Positions 44,378 through 52,232 of a stretch of DNA of 64,000 nucleotides are shown piece by piece. This DNA is from Acidobacteriota bacterium (lineage in GTDB: Bacteria; Acidobacteriota; Terriglobia; Acidiferrales; UBA7541): the NCBI GenBank assembly GCA_003223215.1, contig QHYH01000093.1:78902-142901 (forward strand), written 5' to 3'. The position numbers and the translations under genes are program-made. Below the pieces are notes generated by a model. That model was not told the DNA's origin, did no database searches, and saw only the letters and a list, made by a program, of their open reading frames with translations. The first letter of the stretch is position 1. Each line of letters starts with the position of its first letter.

Positions 44378-44908
44378 ATGAAGAAAGAAAAGGGTTTCTC
44401 TCTTATCGAGCTCTTGATTGTCGTGGCGATCATTCTGATCATCGCGGCCATCGCCATTCCGAACTTGCTGCGTTCGAAGATCGCGGCCAATGAATCCTCG
44501 GCCGTGGGTTCTGTGCGCACGATTGGTACCGCAGAAGTGACGTATTCTTCAACTTGGGGTACCGGCTTCTCACTTGACTTGGCGTCTTTGGGGGGGCCGT
44601 CCCCTTGCGTCAACGCGGCTCCGGGCGCAGCGTGCCTCATTGATTCGCTTCTGAGCCAGGCTCCTTTCACGAAGAGCGGCTACAAGTTCAACGCGGCCGG
44701 AACCAAGCTAGTGGGCGTCATCTACAACGGGTTCGAAGTGAACGCCACGCCAACCACGTATCAGACGACGGGCGTGCGCGCCTTTTGCGATGACCAGACT
44801 GGCGTGCTGAAGTTCGTCGCGAACGGTGCTGCGGCCATCGGGATAGGTAACGATACTTGCGCCGGCGTGGGGAACGCTCCCCCAGTTTCTGGTCCGGTTG
44901 GCAACTAA
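44378..44908 (+). CDS. pilA: Type IV pilin, copy 1
   Basis: The 176-residue prepilin has a short leader M-K-K-E-K-G cut before F-S-L-I-E, the Glu at mature position 5, and a long hydrophobic helix to about residue 30. The globular part has four cysteines: one pair near 79 and 87 and one pair in A-F-C-D-D and N-D-T-C, likely disulfide-bonded. It should be the fibre subunit assembled by PilB/PilC. AAGGAG lies five bases before the ATG. It differs from copy 2 at only four residues. A terminator follows, so it is monocistronic. Confidence 0.95.
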   Translation: MKKEKGFSLIELLIVVAIILIIAAIAIPNLLRSKIAANESSAVGSVRTIGTAEVTYSSTWGTGFSLDLASLGGPSPCVNAAPGAACLIDSLLSQAPFTKSGYKFNAAGTKLVGVIYNGFEVNATPTTYQTTGVRAFCDDQTGVLKFVANGAAAIGIGNDTCAGVGNAPPVSGPVGN

Positions 44909-44933
44909 TTTCATCTGCGAGTCCGTCAACCAG

Positions 44934-44968
44934 GGGAGGAAGCTCTTACTTCCTCCCTTTTCTTTTTT
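44934..44968 (+). terminator. Rho-independent terminator of pilA1
   Basis: GGGAGGAAG and CTTCCTCCC form a perfect nine-pair stem with a six-base loop, followed by TTTTCTTTTTT. Confidence 0.92.
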
Positions 44969-45341
44969 GGGACGCTCGAGGAGCCAGCCACTTCTCCTTC
45001 AAGCGAAGCAAGTAAACGCTGCTGCATTTGCCGGCGTTGGTTCCGGCCTGATCCACGAATTGGCTTGCGTCAGCGAGCTTGTCGGAATCCGGATTGCCAG
45101 GTGGCTCGCCGGCGGAAGAAGCAAAAACAATGGCGAGAGTGTAATCCGGACTATTTCATCGCGCGTCGGATTCTGGATCGCAGGAAAAGCTGATCGTGCG
45201 CCTGACCCGCTACGCTCACCGCCACCGTTGAGCCAACTTCCCTGGGACATCGCGCACTAGCGGGTATCATTCCCGCTGAGCGCTGTCGAGCAGGTATGGC
45301 ACCGAAGAATTCGCCATCCATTGACCATTTGCGGCTCTTTG

Positions 45342-45405
45342 TTGTGACACAAAATGGCATATCTTAATAGCCAAAATGGGACGTAGGCCAACATCCATAT
45401 GTTAG
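45342..45405 (+). promoter_or_regulatory. Candidate activator-binding region upstream of pilA2
   Basis: The region holds the palindrome TTGTGACACAA (45342-45352), two AAAATGG repeats 24 bases apart, and an inverted repeat AACAT-CCAT-ATGTT (45392-45405). It lies 90-150 bases upstream of the pilA2 -24 element, in an AT-rich stretch. A role as PilR or IHF site is inference. Confidence 0.35.
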
Positions 45406-45491
45406 CTCGTTTTTCCTACCCCACCATAAGCATGAGATATTACGGTACTTAGCGAAGCTGGCGAACCGCAGAGCGCCGTTGGCGGTGAGCC

Positions 45492-45507
45492 TGGCCCCCT
45501 TCGTGCA
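45492..45507 (+). promoter_or_regulatory. Sigma-54 promoter of pilA2
   Basis: TGGCCCCCTTCGTGCA matches 9 of 11 defined bases of the -24/-12 consensus with exact GG-N10-GC spacing. The GC ends 51 bases before the ATG, giving a predicted leader near 40 bases. Confidence 0.72.
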
Positions 45508-45556
45508 CAGTTTGAGAACGTGCTCAACGCACGTCATAGCTTCTCAAGGAGATTTC

Positions 45557-46087
45557 ATGAAGAAACAAAAGGGTTTCTCCCTTATCGAGCTCTTGATTGT
45601 CGTGGCGATCATTCTGATCATCGCGGCCATCGCCATTCCGAACTTGCTGCGTTCGAAGATCGCGGCCAATGAATCCTCGGCCGTGGGTTCTGTGCGCACG
45701 ATTGGTACCGCAGAAGTGACGTATTCTTCAACTTGGGGTACCGGCTTCTCAGTTGACTTGGCGTCTTTGGGGGGGCCGTCCCCTTGCGTCAACGCGGCTC
45801 CGGGCGCAGCGTGCCTCATTGATTCGCTTCTGAGCCAGGCTCCTTTCACGAAGAGCGGCTACTTGTTCAACGCGGCCGGAACCAAGCTAGTGGGCGCCAT
45901 CTACAACGGGTTCGAAGTGAACGCCACGCCAACCACGTATCAGACGACGGGCGTGCGCGCCTTTTGCGATGACCAGACTGGCGTGCTGAAGTTCGTCGCG
46001 AACGGTGCTGCGGCCATCGGGATAGGTAACGATACTTGCGCCGGCGTGGGGAACGCTCCCCCAGTTTCTGGTCCGGTTGGCAACTGA
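45557..46087 (+). CDS. pilA: Type IV pilin, copy 2
   Basis: This 176-residue prepilin is the near twin of copy 1, with leader M-K-K-Q-K-G, mature F-S-L-I-E and the same four cysteines. The four differences are E/Q in the leader, L/V near residue 65, K/L near residue 107 and V/A near 117. The last three lie in the globular, surface-forming part. The ATG at 45557 has AAGGAG five bases upstream, as in copy 1; a longer reading frame upstream would destroy the leader and is rejected. It has its own promoter and terminator. Confidence 0.95.
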   Translation: MKKQKGFSLIELLIVVAIILIIAAIAIPNLLRSKIAANESSAVGSVRTIGTAEVTYSSTWGTGFSVDLASLGGPSPCVNAAPGAACLIDSLLSQAPFTKSGYLFNAAGTKLVGAIYNGFEVNATPTTYQTTGVRAFCDDQTGVLKFVANGAAAIGIGNDTCAGVGNAPPVSGPVGN

Positions 46088-46104
46088 TTCTCGTTCCTTC
46101 AAGG

Positions 46105-46131
46105 GGGGAAGCCCAGCTTCCCCTCTTTTTT
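46105..46131 (+). terminator. Rho-independent terminator of pilA2
   Basis: GGGGAAGC and GCTTCCCC form an eight-pair stem with a three-base loop, followed by TCTTTTTT. Confidence 0.9.
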
Positions 46132-46184
46132 CGTAGGATGGAGTCCCAGAATGGACTACACCCTAGCGAGCAAAGGTCTCCGAT

Positions 46185-46200
46185 TGGTACCCCAAGAGCT
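46185..46200 (+). promoter_or_regulatory. Sigma-54-like promoter of the pilin pseudogene
   Basis: TGGTACCCCAAGAGCT matches about 8 of 11 consensus bases with GG-N10-GC spacing. GC ends 54 bases before the ATG of the relic, close to the 51-52 of the intact copies. Confidence 0.5.
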
Positions 46201-46252
46201 TGCAAGTAAGTGGAGTTTTGACACGTCTCTTTGTATTGGACACGGGGAAGTT

Positions 46253-46679
46253 ATGGTTCCAAAAACAGCCAACGAGTCAAGCGCTGTTTCTTCCGTTCGG
46301 CAAATCAACACGGCGGAAGGCACCTACGCTTCGAGCTGGGATTCGTTACGCTCCGGCCTTGGCAAATCTTGGCGGCCCCGTCCCTTGCCTGGTGGGCACC
46401 GCGGCCGCCGCGTGTCTTCTTGACCGCTTTTGAGGACGGGAACGTTCACCAAGAGCGGCTATGTGTTCAGTGCAGCGGGGACTAATCCGGATGCGAACGA
46501 AAGGCACGCTCAGCGGATACGAAGTGAATGCAACGCCGGCCACGCTGCAAACCACTGGAGTGCGGGCTTTCTGCTCCGATGCTTCCGGTGTGGTTCGATT
46601 TGTCATTCCGGGCGCAGCGATCGGTCTGGCCGCCGGAGTCGCGACGCTATCCGGGGTTGCCGGCCCTGTCGGCAACTAA
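46253..46679 (+). pseudogene. Decayed pilin gene lacking leader and membrane helix
   Basis: Translation starts M-V-P-K-T and jumps directly to A-N-E-S-S-A-V. In the third pilin the same two pieces flank the prepilin leader and the whole hydrophobic helix, so about 33 codons were removed cleanly. The rest is recognisable pilin in three pieces separated by frameshifts: N-L-G-G-P-V-P-C, then T-K-S-G-Y-V-F-S-A-A-G, then G-Y-E-V-N-A-T-P and the C-terminal G-P-V-G-N. No fibre subunit can be made. It may be a relic, or a donor of sequence for conversion of intact copies. Confidence 0.85.
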
Positions 46680-46813
46680 CTCTCAGGCTTCCGCAGGAGG
46701 TTTTGTTTTATCCCCCTCCCTGAGCAGGTTTGCCACCACGTCTACGCCTTGAGGCTCTCCGCCGGGACCCGGTAGCAGAACATGGAAACAGGTAGTACGG
46801 ACGGTTTTTCCCG

Positions 46814-46829
46814 TGGCATCGTGCGTGCA
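46814..46829 (+). promoter_or_regulatory. Sigma-54 promoter of the third pilin gene
   Basis: TGGCATCGTGCGTGCA matches 9 of 11 consensus bases with exact spacing. GC ends 52 bases before the chosen GTG start. Confidence 0.7.
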
Positions 46830-46879
46830 CTACTTCGTGTGTACCCGGGCCTAGAGGGCTTATGGAGGAGGATTCTCTC

Positions 46880-47404
46880 GTGCCAAAGACGATGAAGAAG
46901 CAACGAGGCTTCTCCCTTATAGAATTGCTGATCGTCGTGGCGATCATTCTGATCATCGCGGCCATCGCCATTCCGAATTTACTGCGCGCCAAAATCGCGG
47001 CAAACGAGTCTTCTGCGGTCGCCTCGCTCCGAACCATAAATACGGCGGAGGTCACCTATTCCTCGAGCTGGGGTGCGGGTTATGCGGCCACGGTGGACAA
47101 TTTGGGCGGAGCGGAACCCTGCGGGCCTGCGACTGCGGCAACGGCATGCATCATCGATCCATTGCTGAGTGTGGCGCCTTACACCAAGAGCGGCTATTCG
47201 TTCGTGGCTGTGGGAAATACCGCGGTGGCCGGTGTCAACAATGCATTTGAGACCAACGCCACGCCGACCGTTGTGGACGTGACCGGCAAACGCGCTTTCT
47301 GCTCGGATCAGACCGGCGTGCTTCGCGCAAACACGACGGGCGTGCCGATAGGAACGGCTGCCGGAGCCTGTGCTACCGTCATAACGCTGCTCGTGGGCAA
47401 CTAG
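46880..47404 (+). CDS. pilA: Type IV pilin, diverged copy 3
   Basis: The 174-residue prepilin has the leader M-P-K-T-M-K-K-Q-R-G before F-S-L-I-E and a hydrophobic helix almost identical to copies 1 and 2, but its globular part is clearly different (A-A-T-V-D-N-L-G-G-A-E-P-C, then V-D-V-T-G-K-R-A-F-C). The cysteine positions are kept. The GTG at 46880 is chosen because GGAGGAGG lies eight bases before it; an ATG at 46862 overlaps that site. It could be an alternative major pilin or a minor one. Confidence 0.9.
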   Translation: MPKTMKKQRGFSLIELLIVVAIILIIAAIAIPNLLRAKIAANESSAVASLRTINTAEVTYSSSWGAGYAATVDNLGGAEPCGPATAATACIIDPLLSVAPYTKSGYSFVAVGNTAVAGVNNAFETNATPTVVDVTGKRAFCSDQTGVLRANTTGVPIGTAAGACATVITLLVGN

Positions 47405-47429
47405 CGCTCTCCTCCGAGCCCCTGGCAGC

Positions 47430-47453
47430 CCGTCACCGTAGCCCAAGTGACGG
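47430..47453 (+). terminator. Hairpin after the third pilin gene
   Basis: CCGTCAC and GTGACGG pair over seven bases around a ten-base loop, 26 bases after the stop. There is no T-run, so it is at best a weak terminator. Confidence 0.35.
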
Positions 47454-47486
47454 TCTGCCCGCGTCTGCGTGGAACACAGCCCTTGT

Positions 47487-47492
47487 TATACT
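47487..47492 (+). promoter_or_regulatory. -10 hexamer just before lolA
   Basis: TATACT ends seven bases before the TTG start with no Shine-Dalgarno sequence, suggesting transcription starts at or near the start codon. Confidence 0.4.
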
Positions 47493-47499
47493 GCTACGG

Positions 47500-48285
47500 T
47501 TGCGGGCACACCTCCAATTCGCAATTTGCGGCCTCCTGATTCTCCCGCTTTGCAAGGTTTTGCTGGGCCAAAATACCCTCCCCGCGCGTCTAGCGACCCC
47601 TTCCGCGAGGGTTGACGTTCGGGCGATCGTAGACCGATTGGAGGCCAGGTACCGGGGTGCCACCCGTCTTGAGGCTGCCTTTCTCGAGCGCTATACGGAG
47701 AACGGTAGGCTGACCAGGTTGGAGGCCGGGAAAGTCTATTTCGAGCGCCCGGGGAAGATGCGCTGGGACTATGAGTCCCCGGAGAAGAACATCTTTTTGG
47801 TTGACGGGAAGAATGCCTGGTTTTACGTTCCGGCGGACCACACTGTCACCCGTGTCCCTGTAAAGAAGAGCACCGACTGGCGCATGCCTCTGGCCCTTCT
47901 GGTTGGGGCAATGAAGGTTTCGCGAATTTGTAATAGAATAGGGTACGAGGAACATCAGGCTCCGGAATATTCCACAGACGTTATGCTCTACTGTGAGCCG
48001 CGTGGTGCGTCTAACTCCACAGAAGGAGGAGAATCCGGCAGGAAAGCAGGTTCGCCTGAGGGCCGGGACATGGTTTACCTGGAAGTCCAGGAGAGTTCAG
48101 GAGAACTGGTCCGCATCCTGGTGAGCGATCCAGGCGGCGTAGGGATCGAATTCCGTTTCGCTAACTGGCAATTGAATCCTCAGCTCGACGATTCGTTTTT
48201 TCGCTTCCAGGTTCCTCCCGGTGTTGCCATCGTGAATGGGGACCTGGGAGCGGCCCAGAAGATGGCAAGTCCAACTCCCCCGTAG
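47500..48285 (+). CDS. lolA: LolA-like outer-membrane lipoprotein carrier
   Basis: The 261-residue product has a signal peptide ending near V-L-L-G-Q and a LolA-type domain (F-L-E-R-Y-T-E-N-G, G-K-V-Y-F-E-R-P-G-K-M-R-W-D-Y, and F-L-V-D-G-K-N-A-W-F-Y-V-P). LolA carries lipoproteins across the periplasm. A stretch of Ser/Gly/Glu near residues 170-188 is an insertion relative to typical LolA. The start is a TTG at 47500. It sits between the pilin array and the second secretion unit. Confidence 0.87.
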   Translation: MRAHLQFAICGLLILPLCKVLLGQNTLPARLATPSARVDVRAIVDRLEARYRGATRLEAAFLERYTENGRLTRLEAGKVYFERPGKMRWDYESPEKNIFLVDGKNAWFYVPADHTVTRVPVKKSTDWRMPLALLVGAMKVSRICNRIGYEEHQAPEYSTDVMLYCEPRGASNSTEGGESGRKAGSPEGRDMVYLEVQESSGELVRILVSDPGGVGIEFRFANWQLNPQLDDSFFRFQVPPGVAIVNGDLGAAQKMASPTPP

Positions 48286-48353
48286 GAATGGCGCCCTTTC
48301 CAGCCAGGAACGGTCGACCCCCAGGACCCCCTACGCATATCATCTAGATGAGG

Positions 48354-48359
48354 TAAACT
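48354..48359 (+). promoter_or_regulatory. -10-like hexamer just before gspF
   Basis: TAAACT lies eight bases before the ATG of the next gene and there is no Shine-Dalgarno sequence. It may start a leaderless message for the gspF-to-pseudopilin unit. Confidence 0.35.
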
Positions 48360-48367
48360 GAAAGTGT

Positions 48368-49570
48368 ATGAGTGAATTTGTCTGTCGCGTGGCCGATGCC
48401 GACGGGCGTGTCTTCTCGCACGTCGAGGCTGCGAACACTCTTGACGAAGCGCGCCAAAAGCTCGCGGAACGGGGTTTGTTTGTTTACTCCGTGGAAGCGC
48501 GTGGCGGGCGGGTCGGTAGTCTGCTTCGCCGCCGAACCGGGCGACAGATAGGCGGTTCGGATTTCCTGATTCTGAATCAACAGTTCAACACACTGATCAA
48601 AGCGGGTTTGCCCATCCTGCGGGCGCTCGATCTTCTTGCGACCAGGGCAAGTTCTGCCCGGCTCCGCCCGGTCGTTGAGCAGATCCGGGATCACGTCCGG
48701 GAAGGGAAGTCCCTCTCCGAAGCAGTTGACGAAGCGGGCGTCTTTTCCAAAGTTTATTCAACCGCTATTTTGGCGGGAGAGAAGAGCGGAAACCTGCCAG
48801 GCGTCTTGGACTACTACATTGCTTATCAACGCGTAAGCACGGGCGTGAAGAAGAAAATTGCTGCCACGCTGGTTTACCCGGTCTTGCTGATTACGGTGGC
48901 CATCATCATCGTCACGTACCTGGTGACGGGTGTAGTCCCCAGGTTTGCGCTTCTTTATAGGGATATGAACGTGGAGCTTCCGACGCCCACGCGCGTTTTG
49001 ATCGCCGTGACGGTCGACTATCGTTTCCTATTCTTAGGATTTGTTGCCCTGTTGGCGTTGATAGCCATGGGGGTTTTCCTGTGGTCTCGCACGGATGAAG
49101 GCGGAACCGCTCTCGATCGCTTTAAGTTTCGCTTGCCGCTCGTTGGCGATACGCTGCTGAAATTTCAGGTCGCACAGTTTTCCCGCACGCTGTCAACTCT
49201 TTTGACCGGCGGCACTCCGCTCGTGGCCGGGCTGCAAACGGCCACCGAGGCCATTACCAGCAAGTTGTTGCAGTCCACGGTTGCCGAGGCCACACAAATG
49301 GTTCGCGAAGGCGAGTCCCTGCACGCGGCGCTTGCTTCCAAAGGCGTTATGCCAAAGATGGCCGTCGATATGATCGAGGTCGGCGAATCGAGCGGCGCCA
49401 TTTCGCCGATGCTGAACAGCGTCGCCGAGTTCTACGAGGAAGAAGTGAATTTGCGCTTGGGCGCAATGGTCGCCATCATCGAACCGGTCTTGCTCATCAT
49501 CATGGGAATGTTCGTTGCTTTCATTCTGATTTCACTTTATCTGCCGATCTTCTCGTTTTCTGTTAAATGA
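48368..49570 (+). CDS. gspF: GspF/PilC-type secretion platform protein, second copy
   Basis: The 400-residue protein has a short N-terminal domain and two GspF domains (I-L-N-Q-Q-F-N-T-L-I-K-A-G-L-P and A-Q-F-S-R-T-L-S-T-L-L-T-G-G), with hydrophobic helices near 170-190, 215-235 and 370-395. It is a paralogue of the pilC product at 39.7 kb. It overlaps the following ATPase gene by four bases (ATGA), so the pair is a second motor unit, either a type II secretion-like machine or a second pilus system. Confidence 0.9.
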   Translation: MSEFVCRVADADGRVFSHVEAANTLDEARQKLAERGLFVYSVEARGGRVGSLLRRRTGRQIGGSDFLILNQQFNTLIKAGLPILRALDLLATRASSARLRPVVEQIRDHVREGKSLSEAVDEAGVFSKVYSTAILAGEKSGNLPGVLDYYIAYQRVSTGVKKKIAATLVYPVLLITVAIIIVTYLVTGVVPRFALLYRDMNVELPTPTRVLIAVTVDYRFLFLGFVALLALIAMGVFLWSRTDEGGTALDRFKFRLPLVGDTLLKFQVAQFSRTLSTLLTGGTPLVAGLQTATEAITSKLLQSTVAEATQMVREGESLHAALASKGVMPKMAVDMIEVGESSGAISPMLNSVAEFYEEEVNLRLGAMVAIIEPVLLIIMGMFVAFILISLYLPIFSFSVK

Positions 49571-51228
49571 GCAAGGTAGGAATTATGGCCACGACCGACC
49601 AACACGCGAACATCATCACAACCGGAACTACCGCCGCCGAAGAGCAACAAGAGCGCGAGGTTGCCCGCAAGCTTGCGGAAAGATACCGGTATGCGTTTAT
49701 CGACCTGCGAGAACAGCGCATTAATCCGGAATTGATTCGCACGATCTCTGCAGACCTCATGTTCCGCTACAACTTCGTACCCCTCGAGACGCATAACAAC
49801 GTTTTGACCATCGCCGCGGCCGATCCCGGCCTCGTTCAGAGCAGCGACGAACTGCCGCTGTTACTCGGAAAGAAACTTCTGATTCGAGTTGCCACCGCAC
49901 GCCAGATCGCCGATGTGCTGAAACGCACCGAGCAGTCGCAGCGCGTTCTCGAACAGGCCACGGAAGCGTTTGCCCTCCAGGCCCCCAAGGAAGAAGAGGA
50001 AAGCGAAGAGACCATTTCCGGCGATCGCCTGACACGCGATAGCACGGCCAGCCCGGTGGTTCGCCTGGTGGAGACCATCATTTTCACAGCGCTCGAAAGG
50101 CGCGCCAGCGACATCCACATCGAGGCCCGCGACACAGAAGTTGCCGTCAAGTATCGCATTGACGGCGTTCTCCAGCACGCCATGCAGCCTATCGCTAAGG
50201 AGCACCATTCCTCGGTCCTTTCGCGCATCAAGGTTTTGAGCGAACTGGATATTGCCGAGCGCCGCGTCCCGCAGGATGGCCGCTTCCGTGTCAAATACAA
50301 AGGCCGCTTCATCGACTTGCGCGTATCGATCATGCCCGCCAGTCACGGGGAGGACGCGGTTCTTCGCGTCCTCGACAAAGAAACGCTTTCCGAGAAATTC
50401 GCGAATTTGACTTTGGATGTGGTGGGCTTCTCTCCCGAGGAGCTCCATCGTCTCCGTCGGTACATTCATGAACCTTATGGCATGGTGCTGGTCACCGGCC
50501 CCACAGGCTCCGGCAAAACCACGACCTTGTACGCGGCTATCAATGAAATCAAGAGCGACGAGGACAAATTCATTACCATTGAAGATCCTGTTGAGTATCA
50601 GGTTCGAGGCATTACGCAGATTCCCGTGAACGAGAAAAAAGGCCTCACTTTCGCCAGAGGCTTGCGTTCCATTCTGCGGCACGACCCGGACAAGATCATG
50701 GTCGGCGAAATTCGTGACCAGGAGACAGCTCAAATCGCTATCCAATCGGCGCTCACGGGACACCTGGTTTTTACTACCGTTCACGCCAACAACGTGACGG
50801 ATGTGATCGGCCGTTTCGTCAATATGGGCGTCGAGCCGTACAACTTTGTCTCTGCATTAAACTGCATCATGGCGCAACGCCTGGTTCGCGTGATCTGCCC
50901 GAATTGCAAGCGCCCCAAGCATTACACGCCGGAAGATTTGAAAGAAGCCGGTCTCGATCCGGCGGTGTGGGGAAACGGTGCCTTGGTCGAAGGTGTGGGA
51001 TGTTTGGAGTGCTCGGGCACGGGATACCACGGGCGGACGGCGATTTGCGAATTGATGGACCTGAGCGATCGCATCCGCGAAATGATTGTGGACCGGCGCC
51101 CGACTTCCGAAGTCAAACGAGCTGCGCGGGAAGAAGGAATGGCAACGCTTCGCGAGAGCGGGCTGGCTAAGGTCCGGGCCGGCATTACGACCGTCAAAGA
51201 AATCAATAAGGTGACTTTCGTTGAGTAG
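49567..51228 (+). CDS. gspE: GspE/PilB-type secretion ATPase, second copy
   Basis: The 553-residue ATPase has a divergent N-terminal MshEN-like domain, Walker A G-P-T-G-S-G-K-T with K317, the Walker B region I-M-V-G-E-I-R-D, and a tetracysteine zinc site (C-P-N-C and C-L-E-C). It belongs with GspE/PilB extension ATPases and lacks the PilT motif. It is coupled to gspF upstream and overlaps the PilM-like gene by eight bases downstream. Confidence 0.93.
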   Translation: MSKVGIMATTDQHANIITTGTTAAEEQQEREVARKLAERYRYAFIDLREQRINPELIRTISADLMFRYNFVPLETHNNVLTIAAADPGLVQSSDELPLLLGKKLLIRVATARQIADVLKRTEQSQRVLEQATEAFALQAPKEEEESEETISGDRLTRDSTASPVVRLVETIIFTALERRASDIHIEARDTEVAVKYRIDGVLQHAMQPIAKEHHSSVLSRIKVLSELDIAERRVPQDGRFRVKYKGRFIDLRVSIMPASHGEDAVLRVLDKETLSEKFANLTLDVVGFSPEELHRLRRYIHEPYGMVLVTGPTGSGKTTTLYAAINEIKSDEDKFITIEDPVEYQVRGITQIPVNEKKGLTFARGLRSILRHDPDKIMVGEIRDQETAQIAIQSALTGHLVFTTVHANNVTDVIGRFVNMGVEPYNFVSALNCIMAQRLVRVICPNCKRPKHYTPEDLKEAGLDPAVWGNGALVEGVGCLECSGTGYHGRTAICELMDLSDRIREMIVDRRPTSEVKRAAREEGMATLRESGLAKVRAGITTVKEINKVTFVE

Positions 51229-52198
51229 CGCGACGTTTGTCCATCAGGGGATTTATAAGAGCGGGCTCGCGCGCCGCATGGCCCGTTGGCTCGACGCCAT
51301 CCCGCATCCGCCGGTGGCCATGGAGATTGCCTCGGATCGGGTTGCGGTCGCGCGGTGGGGCCGTTCCGGAGCGCTCGACGCATTCGCCGTCGAGGTGTTG
51401 CCGCCGGGGACGGTCATTCCATCCGCCGTGGAAACCAATCTGGTGAACTCTGCCGAGGCGAAGGCGGCCGTTGCCAAAGCCTGCGAGCGTCTCCGAACGG
51501 GGCCCGAAGAGGCAGCTTTGATTCTTCCCGACCCGGTGATCCGCGTGTTTGTCCAGCACTTCGAGGATTTCCCCCGCTCTTCCGAAGAAGCGATTCCGTT
51601 GTTGCGCTGGAAGCTGAAGAAGAGCGTGCCGTTTGAAGCGGATGAAACCATCATTTCCTATTTTCGCCAGGCGCCGCGCGAAGCCGGGGTGGATATCGTT
51701 ACCGCGGTCGCGCGGCTCCGCATCATTCGAGAATACGAGTCTCTGGCCGAGCGTGTCGGGCTGCAGCCGGGTGTCGTCCTGAGTTCCTCCCTGGCGGCCC
51801 TTTCGTTGCTGGATGGCGAAAAGCCGGTTTTGTTCGCACGCATTTCCGGTTCTGCGCTGACGACCGCCATTGTTTGTTCCGGACTGCTCTGCGGTTACCG
51901 TTCGACCGAGCTCCCGGCGTACGGCGCGAGCCTCATGCCTCAGATGCTTTTGGAAGAAATTTTTCCCGTCGCAGCCTACTATCAAGACACCTGGCAGGCG
52001 GGAATTTCTTCGGTGCGGATTGCCGGTCTCGGCGCCCGCTTCGATGAGTTTGCCCGTCCCTTAGAACAGGAATTGCGCTGTGAGGTAAAGTCGTTGTTGA
52101 ACTCCGCGCATTCTGAGGGGCGCATCAAAGACGATGCGAGGCAGCTTGCCGACCGTGATCTGGAAGGCCTGGTCGGCTGGATGCTGCACCGCAATTGA
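51221..52198 (+). CDS. pilM: PilM-like actin-fold protein
   Basis: The 325-residue protein starts at a TTG overlapping the gspE end. It resembles PilM by position and by segments such as V-A-M-E-I-A-S-D-R-V-A-V-A-R-W, E-A-I-P-L-L-R-W-K-L-K-K and V-P-F-E-A-D-E-T, but conserved nucleotide-binding motifs of PilM are weak. PilM is the cytoplasmic anchor of the PilN/PilO assembly. Assignment relies on the pilN-pilO genes that follow. Confidence 0.78.
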   Translation: MSSATFVHQGIYKSGLARRMARWLDAIPHPPVAMEIASDRVAVARWGRSGALDAFAVEVLPPGTVIPSAVETNLVNSAEAKAAVAKACERLRTGPEEAALILPDPVIRVFVQHFEDFPRSSEEAIPLLRWKLKKSVPFEADETIISYFRQAPREAGVDIVTAVARLRIIREYESLAERVGLQPGVVLSSSLAALSLLDGEKPVLFARISGSALTTAIVCSGLLCGYRSTELPAYGASLMPQMLLEEIFPVAAYYQDTWQAGISSVRIAGLGARFDEFARPLEQELRCEVKSLLNSAHSEGRIKDDARQLADRDLEGLVGWMLHRN

Positions 52199-52232
52199 GA
52201 ACGGTTTTTGTGAAATGGAGCAGCAGTAAGGA

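Larger units (their letters stand above)
44909..45556. other. Long spacer between pilin copies 1 and 2
   Basis: This 648-base spacer contains the pilA1 terminator at its left and the pilA2 control elements at its right. The middle (about 44980-45290) is open on the minus strand for 83 codons but has no recognisable product. The stretch 45330-45430 is AT-richer than its surroundings. Confidence 0.5.
44378..46087 (+). repeat. Tandem near-identical pilin genes (units 44378-44908 and 45557-46087)
   Basis: Two 531-base coding units differ at about seven bases by eye, including the stop codon (TAA against TGA), while the sequences between and around them are unrelated. This points to recent duplication or ongoing gene conversion limited to the coding part. 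Confidence 0.9.
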
